A DNA stretch of 64,000 bases, taken from positions 524,206-588,205 of the forward strand of contig JAXMNU010000002.1 in the NCBI GenBank assembly GCA_034670265.1, given 5' to 3'. Positions 7,771-13,887 of this stretch are shown one piece after another. The DNA comes from Halomarinibacterium sp034670265 (lineage in GTDB: Bacteria; Bacteroidota; Bacteroidia; Flavobacteriales; Flavobacteriaceae). The first letter of the stretch is position 1. Each line of letters begins with the position of its first letter. The position numbers and the translations under genes were made by a program. Below the pieces are notes generated by a model. It was not told the DNA's origin and ran no database searches. It saw only the letters and a list, made by a program, of their open reading frames with translations.

Positions 7771-8544
7771 TTACAGTTTTGTATTCAGTTTTCGCAATTT
7801 CACACGTGTGAGCACTTTTTTTGTGTACAACGGGAAATCTGCATTTAATAACCATCCAAAATAGCCCGGCTCTTTATCCAGCACCTCTTCTACCAAGGTA
7901 CCTTTATGTTTTCCGAAGCCAAACACCTCTTGTCCATCTTTATCGAAACGAATAAAGCCAGCAAAATCTGCAAAACTTTTGTGGGAGCTAAATTCTGCTA
8001 AAAAATTCATATCGTTTTCCAACTCGTCATATTTTGAAAGTTGCGCTTTTAAAACCTCGTAGGTTGCCATCGTATCTGCTTCGGCGCTGTGTGCATTATC
8101 CAATGTTTTGTCGCAATAAAACTTATACGCTGCTTCCAAAGTTCGCTTTTCCATTTTATGAAAAATAGTCTGTACATCTACAGAAAGTGATTTTTTCATA
8201 TCGAAATCAATGTCGGCACGAAGCATTTCTTCAGCCAATAACGGAATATCAAACCGGTTGCTATTAAACCCTCCCAAATCACTGTCTTTTATTAACTGAA
8301 ACACTTTAGGCGCCAATTCTTTAAAAGTAGGCTCGTTGGCAACCATTTCGTCTGTAATTCCGTGGATGGCAGTTACCATAGGCGGAATAGGCATCTCGGG
8401 GTTAACACGCCAGGTGTGGCTTTCCTTATTTCCGTTAGGGAATACTTTTAAAATTGAAATCTCTACGATACGGTCGGTTGCCACATTAACTCCAGTGGTT
8501 TCAAGGTCGAAAAAGCAAATGGGTTTGTTTAATTGTAATTCCAT
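7771..8544 (-). CDS. DnaQ-family 3'-5' exonuclease
   Basis: A 257-residue DEDD exonuclease. The ExoI motif FFDLETTG gives Asp13 and Glu15, the ExoII region is NSNRFDIPLLAEEM, and ExoIII is HSAEADTMATYEVL (DEDDh type). The C-terminal 50 residues (FGFGKHKGTLVEEV...GYFGWLL) match the small domain seen at the end of exodeoxyribonuclease X-like proteins. It probably degrades single-stranded DNA or RNA 3' ends in repair. It is larger than a bare proofreading epsilon subunit and lacks a PHP or polymerase module. The 5' end faces the divergent glutaredoxin-like gene with only 48 bp between, so both promoters must lie there. Confidence 0.88.
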   Translation of the reverse strand: MELQLNKPICFFDLETTGVNVATDRIVEISILKVFPNGNKESHTWRVNPEMPIPPMVTAIHGITDEMVANEPTFKELAPKVFQLIKDSDLGGFNSNRFDIPLLAEEMLRADIDFDMKKSLSVDVQTIFHKMEKRTLEAAYKFYCDKTLDNAHSAEADTMATYEVLKAQLSKYDELENDMNFLAEFSSHKSFADFAGFIRFDKDGQEVFGFGKHKGTLVEEVLDKEPGYFGWLLNADFPLYTKKVLTRVKLRKLNTKL

Positions 8545-8592
8545 GGTATAATTTGTGATACAAAAATAGGAATACTATCTTCGTTTTACGTT

Positions 8593-9213
8593 ATGAAAAG
8601 TAAAGTAATTATCCTCATTTTATTGTTTACAACCTGCTTTGCATTGGCTCAAAATGATAAAGTGGTGGTTACCGAAAAGAAAAAAGGGAAGCGCGTAGTA
8701 CTTATGGCTGAAAATACAACAGCCGATACCCTAAACGTATTTATAATGTTAACAGCACAAGGCTACCGCAGAAGTGCAGACCGTCCTGTGGTGATGAACA
8801 TTCCTCCTCGTAAAAAGGTACACGTGATGACCCTTATTGAAATGGAAGACCAAGAATCTAGTTACACCTACAATCTCATTGTAAATGAAAACCTAGACAA
8901 TAGCCTTACGCTTGAACCCGAAGAAGAGGTCGTGGATATTGAAAATGTGATAAAAGGAAAAGTAGTTGTGTTTTCTAAAACCGATTGCAAAAAATGCGAT
9001 ACCCTTTCGGCTTTTTTGTTTCGAGATCAAGTAAATCATCGCAATTTTAATATTGAAGAAGATCCTACATTGTATAGCCAGTTTATGAATTTTATCGACA
9101 AAGAATTACAAGAAACGACTAAGATTCGGTTTCCGGTGATTTGGAATAAAACCTATACGATATTTGGGTACGACGATTTGGAAAAAGTGGTTAAAGAAAT
9201 TGCCGAAAATTAA
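8593..9213 (+). CDS. exported protein with C-terminal glutaredoxin-like domain
   Basis: A 206-residue protein with a signal peptide (MKSKVIILILLFTTCFALAQ). An N-terminal strand-rich segment (about 22-110) is followed by a thioredoxin/glutaredoxin-like domain from about residue 122: VVVFSKTDCKKCDTL carries a CxxC at Cys132/Cys135, and RFPVIW provides the cis-Pro (Pro181) that these folds need. Secretion suggests a periplasmic disulphide or thiol role. The N-terminal half is not recognised. The stop overlaps the stop of the convergent lipoprotein gene by 4 bp. Confidence 0.7.
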   Translation: MKSKVIILILLFTTCFALAQNDKVVVTEKKKGKRVVLMAENTTADTLNVFIMLTAQGYRRSADRPVVMNIPPRKKVHVMTLIEMEDQESSYTYNLIVNENLDNSLTLEPEEEVVDIENVIKGKVVVFSKTDCKKCDTLSAFLFRDQVNHRNFNIEEDPTLYSQFMNFIDKELQETTKIRFPVIWNKTYTIFGYDDLEKVVKEIAEN

Positions 9214-9677
9214 TGTACTTCCACTACTGCAGTCCCTTGGGCTGAAATAAATGTTACTTTTTTTATATCCTTAGGAATAGCAAAAATCTTAGTATCGTTA
9301 GAATGGTAAGATGCCTTTTTATTTTTGGTAGTTTGAAAATGAACGATTAATTCATTCTTTACCATTTCTGTTTTTACAATCCTAATTACGGCCCGTTCTG
9401 CCGAAGGCTTTGTTATCAAGGCTGCCACATTATGCACTCCAAAATCCACATTAGAAATAGTATTGTTCATTAATTTTGCCATCCCAAAATAGCTTGAAAA
9501 CGCTTCATTATGGGTGGCTACCATAAAGATTACCTCCTTTTCATATTCAACCGTATTTTTGGTGAAGTAGCCCTCCAAATAGGAAATATCAAAATCATCT
9601 GCTGCTTTTTGAGAGGATTTACAAGAAACAACTCCCAAGATAATAACCATCAATAGTACACTAATTTTAAACTTCAT
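9210..9677 (-). CDS. lipoprotein of unknown function, 155 aa
   Basis: The signal MKFKISVLLMVIILGVVSC gives a lipobox ending at Cys19. After the anchor it is a single small strand-rich domain without a motif I recognise (FMVATHNEAFSSYFGMAKL, VHFQTTKNKKASYHSNDTKI). It lies 9 bp after another lipoprotein gene on the same strand and is very likely cotranscribed with it. It overlaps tail to tail with the glutaredoxin-like gene, so transcription from both sides collides here. Confidence 0.65.
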   Translation of the reverse strand: MKFKISVLLMVIILGVVSCKSSQKAADDFDISYLEGYFTKNTVEYEKEVIFMVATHNEAFSSYFGMAKLMNNTISNVDFGVHNVAALITKPSAERAVIRIVKTEMVKNELIVHFQTTKNKKASYHSNDTKIFAIPKDIKKVTFISAQGTAVVEVH

Positions 9678-9686
9678 AACTATAGA

Positions 9687-10352
9687 TTATTCTTCTGAAG
9701 GCTGTATGTGCGTAATGGTATTTACGCCTTGGATATAATAGTAGGCAGTCACTTCTTTACCGTTGGCTTTTACCGTTTCGGCATCGATAAATAAGCCAAA
9801 CTCTATCGTTTCTCCTTTAGCATTCGTAACGGTGATGGTATCTGGTAAATCTCCCGGGGTAGCCGCCTCTGCACCCCTTAAAATACCCGTTATCTTTTTC
9901 CAACTAGGGTCTATTTTTTCTGGAGCATACTCCCCAGACACCGATTCCCCATTAAAGTGCATATCCATTAACCTATTTTCCAACTCACTGGTATAATAAA
10001 TGGTTGCCCATTTGTCTGTGAGGGTGGTTAAGTCTTCCATATCCAAGCCAATAGCCTCTATGTTAAGGTTAAAATCTTGCTTCATATTGCGCTCTACAAA
10101 ATTGACCGTCACTACGAAAAACGGATAGCCGCCATCTTCTATCACTTCAATAATCCCAAATTCCCGTAGCTCGTCATCCCCCGGCTGATACTCATTATCG
10201 CTATCATCTGTCCACGTATTATCTGGGATAGTGTCGGCTACTTCTTCACTTTCTAAGCTGTCTTCTACAACTTCTTTTTTGGCGTCGTTTTTACAGGCGG
10301 TAAACACAAATACAAACAGTAAAAAGACTAAGGGGAGTTTACAATTTTTCAT
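9687..10352 (-). CDS. acidic lipoprotein of unknown function, 221 aa
   Basis: The N-terminus MKNCKLPLVFLLFVFVFTAC ends in a lipobox (Cys20) and is followed by a strongly acidic linker (about residues 27-62, rich in Glu and Asp). The remainder looks like a beta-rich domain (FGIIEVIEDGGYPFFVVTV, YYYIQGVNTITHI). No family is recognised. It is the first gene of a two-gene lipoprotein operon. The ~110 bp upstream (10353-10461) holds no gene and must contain the promoter. Confidence 0.65.
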   Translation of the reverse strand: MKNCKLPLVFLLFVFVFTACKNDAKKEVVEDSLESEEVADTIPDNTWTDDSDNEYQPGDDELREFGIIEVIEDGGYPFFVVTVNFVERNMKQDFNLNIEAIGLDMEDLTTLTDKWATIYYTSELENRLMDMHFNGESVSGEYAPEKIDPSWKKITGILRGAEAATPGDLPDTITVTNAKGETIEFGLFIDAETVKANGKEVTAYYYIQGVNTITHIQPSEE

Positions 10353-10461
10353 GTTGAAAAATGAGTGGGTTAACGCAGTAAAGATAAGGTAAAAGCTTCA
10401 CTTTTAATAAGCTAGGTTTTGTAGGAACATTTGAGTGAGTGTATAGGGTATATATGGGGGG

Positions 10462-10846
10462 GTTAGCTGCAGTATTCGTGTCAGTCAAACCACAATTCAA
10501 TTATCGGAATCGAAAGTTTAAAATATAGATATATTATCGGAATATTTAATAATAAAATTCCAACCGAAATCATAGCTTCTTTTTTTTCAATGTATTTTTT
10601 TAGTTTCTTAAAAATAATAGATGCAACTAATATTAAATTTACTATTATGGCTATTGGGACATAAAATAATCCGATAAACATCAAGATAGGTTCTTTCAAC
10701 AATAAGAAGAACATAAATAATAATGTTCCTAATGTAAATGAAAAAATCGCTAAAAATCGACTGACTTCAATTGTATTGTATTCAGAAAATTTTGTTTGAT
10801 TACCTGAATGATTTTTTGTCATATTTTTTTCAATATTGCAGCTAAC
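10462..10846. mobile_element. possible 385-bp single-gene cassette bounded by 15-bp inverted repeats
   Basis: GTTAGCTGCAGTATT at 10462-10476 is repeated in inverse orientation at 10832-10846 (complement GTTAGCTGCAATATT), 14 of 15 matching. The enclosed DNA is essentially one minus-strand gene (10481-10822). No transposase is inside, so this would be a passive cassette or MITE-like unit. A target-site duplication was not evident by eye. Confidence 0.4.
10481..10822 (-). CDS. small membrane protein of unknown function, 113 aa
   Basis: After a polar start (MTKNHSGNQTKFSEYNTIEV) come about four hydrophobic segments: SRFLAIFSFTLGTLLFMFFL, PILMFIGLFYVPIAIIV with LILVASIIF, and ISVGILLLNIPIIYLYFKL. 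A basic loop KKLKKYIEKKE separates the last two. No family is recognised. It fills the segment between the inverted repeats at 10462-10476 and 10832-10846, with the stop only 4 bp from one repeat, as expected for a captured gene cassette. It appears monocistronic. Confidence 0.6.
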   Translation of the reverse strand: MTKNHSGNQTKFSEYNTIEVSRFLAIFSFTLGTLLFMFFLLLKEPILMFIGLFYVPIAIIVNLILVASIIFKKLKKYIEKKEAMISVGILLLNIPIIYLYFKLSIPIIELWFD

Positions 10847-10980
10847 GGTCTCGTAAAACTGGCAGTTACGGGTTAATAGGCGTTAATTTTCGGTTTAGCA
10901 CAGGCTTTAGCAATTCCGAGTGGATTCGGACGTAGTCGAATCCGCCGTAATTGCGGTTATACATTGTTGGAACCAGTTTT
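10847..10980. repeat. palindromic linker between two cassette-like genes
   Basis: The 134 bp between the two small genes contain a clear inverted repeat, GGATTCG (10922-10928) and CGAATCC (10937-10943), around an 8-nt centre, inside a longer segment ending TTATACATTGTTGG. On the minus strand the DNA before the 10822 start reads GTTAGCTGCAATATTGA; before the 11427 start it reads GTTGGCACCAATTTGA, a related boundary word. I recall similar linkers around accessory genes in other flavobacteria, but cannot verify this here. Confidence 0.45.
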
Positions 10981-11427
10981 TTAATTTTTATTTATCATTT
11001 CGTTCGGGTCAAAACCGTACATAAATTTATTCAGTTGTCCATTCGAACTTTCCAGTCCGACAATGTCCATTAATTCCTCAAAGTATGTGCAAACTCTTTC
11101 TCGGTCTTCGGTGTCCAATTCCATATAAACATCCGTAAACCTTGAAAGTCCAATTTTAATTTTCTCTTGATATTTTTTGTCAGTCGGATTTTCGGATTCC
11201 GCTACACTTTTAAAGTCAGACGCAACACTATTAATTTTCTCTGTAAAAATCGGTCGCATTTTTTCGTCAGCGATTCCAGGATAGTAATTTTCCGCTACGA
11301 ATTTTTTCTTTGCGATAAATTCCGCAAATTTTTCATTCGCATTTTCAGGTGTTTTCATTTCAGGCGCATTTTGTCCGCAAGCAGATAAAGTTAAAAACAA
11401 AACTAATATTTTAATGTATTTCGTCAT
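10981..11427 (-). CDS. small lipoprotein, DUF4844-like, 148 aa
   Basis: MTKYIKILVLFLTLSACGQ carries a lipobox with Cys17. The mature part is helical: FAEFIAKKKFVAENYYPG, then DREREVC-type residues in DTEDRERVCTYFEELMDIVG and an end FMYGFDPNEMI. The C-terminal pattern resembles what I remember of DUF4844 proteins from Bacteroidota, but this is from memory and moderate in strength. It is preceded by the boundary word GTTGGCACCAATTTGA and followed by the palindromic linker, so it looks like the second member of a cassette array. Confidence 0.6.
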   Translation of the reverse strand: MTKYIKILVLFLTLSACGQNAPEMKTPENANEKFAEFIAKKKFVAENYYPGIADEKMRPIFTEKINSVASDFKSVAESENPTDKKYQEKIKIGLSRFTDVYMELDTEDRERVCTYFEELMDIVGLESSNGQLNKFMYGFDPNEMINKN

Positions 11428-11549
11428 TTCTCAAATTGGTGCCAACTCGTTATATAAACTAATTAGTCGTCGATATACGGTAACATAGCTATGCTATCGA
11501 CTGTTTTTTGTTATCGATATACGGCAACGGTTATTTCAAAGATAGCAAA

Positions 11550-11912
11550 TTAACTTTTTCGTAGTACCGCTCGTAGCTCTTCCAGTTTTGTGGTTAACAA
11601 TTTGTTTTCCTCTTCTAGTGTGGCTATGCGTTCTTGTAGGGGTGCAGTGGCATCGGGTGCGTTGGTGGTAAAGTCTTCTGGCAGTTGTGCGGCGAGGTCT
11701 GCAAAAAAGTTGTGTTTCATCCCTTTACTAAGCTCCCAAAGTATATTGGTTTGTAAAGATTTTCTTTGCAAGTATTTCTGGATAGTAGTGGGATGTCTTT
11801 GTACCACACGAGCCAATGATGCTATGGTTATTCTTCTTTGTTTTATTCGTGCTCGTAATTGTTGCCCCAAATCTGGACAATCTTTAGCTTTTAGATATTT
11901 TCTTGTTTTCAT
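11550..11912 (-). CDS. small HTH-type DNA-binding protein with C-terminal coiled coil
   Basis: A 120-residue protein. Residues 14-70 form a helix-turn-helix candidate: LGQQLRARIKQRRITIASLA is helix 1-2, and VVQRHPTTIQKYLQRKSLQT is the turn and recognition helix, similar to lambda/XRE-type domains. Residues 90-115 (APLQERIATLEEENKLLTTK) form a heptad-patterned coiled coil, suggesting dimerisation. The gene is preceded directly by ten 21-bp-spaced boxes (11929-12138), which are natural candidates for its own binding sites, giving cooperative autoregulation. That link is inference. No phage or plasmid genes are adjacent. Confidence 0.7.
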   Translation of the reverse strand: MKTRKYLKAKDCPDLGQQLRARIKQRRITIASLARVVQRHPTTIQKYLQRKSLQTNILWELSKGMKHNFFADLAAQLPEDFTTNAPDATAPLQERIATLEEENKLLTTKLEELRAVLRKS

Positions 11913-11928
11913 ACGGTGTAAATGGTAT

Positions 11929-12138
11929 TTAAAATGGTCTAAAAGGGTATTTAATAGGTCTTATAGTAAGTTTAATAGGTGTTATTTATTATTTAATTGG
12001 TTTAAAGAGCTATTAAACAGGTTTTAATGATATTTTAATAGGTGATACTGTTACTTAAATAGGTCTAATTATATATTTAATAGCAAATGAGACCTTTTTA
12101 AATGGTCTAAATGGTAATTTAATAACAAATTAGACCTA
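11929..12138. repeat. ten-unit 21-bp-period array of TTTAATAGGT-like boxes
   Basis: Boxes start at 11929, 11950, 11971, 11992, 12013, 12034, 12055, 12076, 12097 and 12118, always exactly 21 bp apart. Examples are TTTAATAGGT (11950, 11971, 12034), TTTAATTGGT (11992), TTAAACAGGT (12013), TTAAATAGGT (12055) and TTTAAATGGT (12097). The last few vary most (TTTAATAGCA, TTTAATAACA). The 11 bp between boxes are AT-rich and not conserved. 21 bp is two helical turns, so all boxes face the same side of the DNA. The array runs up to 17 bp before the HTH gene start. This is the main content of the gene-free stretch 11913-12162. Confidence 0.8.
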
Positions 12139-12162
12139 TAAATTTTATTCTAGTTAAGGTTT

Positions 12163-12188
12163 AAAAAAACGGCCCATAAAAGACCGTT
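12163..12188 (-). terminator. rho-independent terminator after the micro-ORF
   Basis: On the minus strand AACGGTC pairs with GGCCGTT (one G-T wobble) around a 7-nt loop and runs into TTTTTAA. It lies about 20 bp beyond the stop of the 12211-12317 micro-ORF and points away from it, indicating that this region is transcribed on the minus strand. Confidence 0.65.
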
Positions 12189-12210
12189 CTTTATTGGGGA
12201 GTTTGCGAGG

Positions 12211-12317
12211 TTAACTTGTATTTTCCTCACCGTCCTCTAGTCTTTCGCCCTGCCCTGCAAAACGTACTTTAAACCGGTCGTAACTATTTTGCGCGCCAGC
12301 AATCCCTGTTTTGCCAT
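12211..12317 (-). pseudogene. frameshifted micro-ORF (about 35 codons)
   Basis: ATG at 12317 opens MAKQGLLARKIV and stops early at TAG after 26 codons. One base earlier the frame reads KTGIAGAQNSYDRFKVRFAG and continues GERLEDGEENTS to a TAA at 12211. That frame has no start of its own because a TAG sits just before it. Adding one A to the GCAAAACA run would join them into a 35-residue protein, MAKTGIAGAQNSYD and onward. It may be a recently broken small gene, a sequencing error in a homopolymer, or slippage. A terminator follows directly. I do not recognise the product. Confidence 0.35.
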
Positions 12318-12371
12318 GCTAAAAGAAATTAATGGTTAGTAAAACCACTAATCTCTAAAATTGAGGAAAAT

Positions 12372-12399
12372 AAAAAAAGGGGTAAAAACCCCTTTTTTT
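12372..12399. terminator. bidirectional terminator hairpin
   Basis: AAAAAAAGGGG and CCCCTTTTTTT pair around a 6-nt loop, giving a stem with a T-run in both directions. It separates the micro-ORF promoter side from the repeat-rich segment to its right. Confidence 0.7.
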
Positions 12400-12404
12400 G
12401 ATGT

Positions 12405-12690
12405 TTTTTTGTGAGACTCCCTGCCAAAGGTAGGCAGGCTCACTTCGTTCGAAATGACAATGTCATTCAGAACAACGTAGTTGTGAAGAATCTAATAGAT
12501 TCCTCGTTTCACTCGGAATGACAAAGGGGTATGCAAGGAATGATAAAGGGTTAAGCAAGGAATGATAGAAACATTCTTTTTTGTCACGCTCAACTAGATT
12601 GGGCGTCCATTCAACAAATCCTGATGCTCTACAGTGGATTCCCTGTCAAGCCTGCCTAACGTCAGGCAGGCACGGAATGACAATAAGAAA
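12405..12690. repeat. patch of dispersed repeats, no gene
   Basis: The gene-free stretch 12400-12711 is made of repeat words: CCTGCCAAAGGTAGGCAGG (a hairpin), CACTTCGTTCGAAATGACA, GTTTCACTCGGAATGACA, three GCAAGGAATGA-like words (12534-12570), GTCACGCTCAACTAGATTGG, and a second hairpin GCCTGCCTAACGTCAGGCAGGC. CGGAATGACA and CGAAATGACA variants also occur at 14700. I see no coding potential here. Confidence 0.6.
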
Positions 12691-12711
12691 TATTTCTTCC
12701 GTTTATACCTT

Positions 12712-13848
12712 TTAGTTTGGGAAGTAAGTATAAGTCAAAATTGCTGGGTCCTCAGAACCATTAGTATATATTTTACTTGGATAGCCAAACTCGTTGTATT
12801 CATATGTAAATTCATCCACTAATTGACCACCGTAATAAACGAAAAGAGGATTATTTTTATTAGTAAAGTTTACAAATTCTGGAATATAAAAATTATTATA
12901 ATAAACAAATGGGCCCGACAATTGAATACCTGGGGCGGGTTTATTAAAATATGTTTTTGAGGTTCCAAAACTTTTTTTATCATCAAAAAGAATATTCCAA
13001 CTTATTCCATTTAAAATATCATCAATTTGAGTTATGTTACCATTTTCGTAAGTGTAAATTAGATTTTCTTCAACTACACCAGTACCACCTTCAGTTCTAA
13101 GGTAATTGCTTATTTCATCATTTCCATTTCTTTCTAAAATTACATCAGAATAATATGATTTCTTAATATCTGCTATGTAAAGCTCTACTGCATAATTATT
13201 AGGACCATAAAAATCGAAATGAAGAAAATCCCCTGCTTCATTTTCATATACAAAGTCCACCATAAAATTATTTTCGTAGGTAAATGTTGCAAACACATTA
13301 TCATAAAAATAATAATCTACACTTTCCTTTAACAAATTTCCATTATTGTCGTATTCAAATGTAAACTCCCCACCATTTTCATTATTATCTAAAGCACTTA
13401 TCAATTGATTTAGTTCATTATATTCATAATTTACTAAAGGGGCATTCTCCTCACTCTGAAAAGTTTTTAAAACAAAAGTAAAGTCATCAGCATCTAAAGT
13501 CATAAAGCTAGTTTCACTCTGGGTTTCGCCAAAATCATTCATTGCAACCACTCTTAATGAGTATTCAGTAGCAATTTGAAGGCTCTCAAGATTATAGCTA
13601 ACTCCTGAAAAATCGTCTATAATAAGCTCATTGTTTAGAAATATTGCGAATTTAAGATTTTGATTGTTAGATCCACTTTCTTGTGTCCACATGATAGTGG
13701 CTTCGGTAAAAGATGAACTAACACTAATTTCAAAGCTACTAGGAGGAATTTGCTCCTCAGTATCCTCTGAACTGTCTTTATCCTTACTACAAGAGATTAA
13801 AATAAAAGTGACGAATACGGAGAAAATAAATGGAGTTATATTTTTCAT
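12712..13848 (-). CDS. lipoprotein with Fn3-like domain and YD-like repeats
   Basis: A 378-residue protein. MKNITPFIFSVFVTFILISC gives a lipobox Cys20, followed by a Ser/Asp/Glu-rich linker. Residues ~38-118 form an immunoglobulin/fibronectin III-like domain (ATIMWTQESGS, YSLRVVAMNDFGET). From ~140 there are repeated tyrosine motifs of the RHS/YD kind: YEYNELNQLIS, FEYDNNGNLLKE, YTYENGNITQ and YEYNEFGYPSKIY, as in DUF4595-like Bacteroidota lipoproteins. Such proteins are exposed on the outer membrane; the function here is unknown. The 39 bp upstream separate it from the acyltransferase stop, so they may share a transcript. Confidence 0.7.
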   Translation of the reverse strand: MKNITPFIFSVFVTFILISCSKDKDSSEDTEEQIPPSSFEISVSSSFTEATIMWTQESGSNNQNLKFAIFLNNELIIDDFSGVSYNLESLQIATEYSLRVVAMNDFGETQSETSFMTLDADDFTFVLKTFQSEENAPLVNYEYNELNQLISALDNNENGGEFTFEYDNNGNLLKESVDYYFYDNVFATFTYENNFMVDFVYENEAGDFLHFDFYGPNNYAVELYIADIKKSYYSDVILERNGNDEISNYLRTEGGTGVVEENLIYTYENGNITQIDDILNGISWNILFDDKKSFGTSKTYFNKPAPGIQLSGPFVYYNNFYIPEFVNFTNKNNPLFVYYGGQLVDEFTYEYNEFGYPSKIYTNGSEDPAILTYTYFPN

Positions 13849-13887
13849 AATGAGAGGTTAGAAGTAACCAATCTACAAAAAAATAAA

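Noticed and set aside
10462..11540. Classical integron cassette array
   Set aside because: No IntI-type integrase is visible and the linker lacks the GTTRRRY attC core, so only a cassette-like nature is claimed.
11590..12027. A 145-codon plus-strand ORF across the HTH gene and the array
   Set aside because: It is the antisense of the HTH gene, and its heptad repetition is only the 21-bp DNA period read as codons.
11929..12138. The 21-bp array as a CRISPR
   Set aside because: Only ~10 bp of each unit is conserved and the period is 21 bp; CRISPR repeats are longer, more uniform and separated by 25-40-bp spacers, and no cas gene is near.
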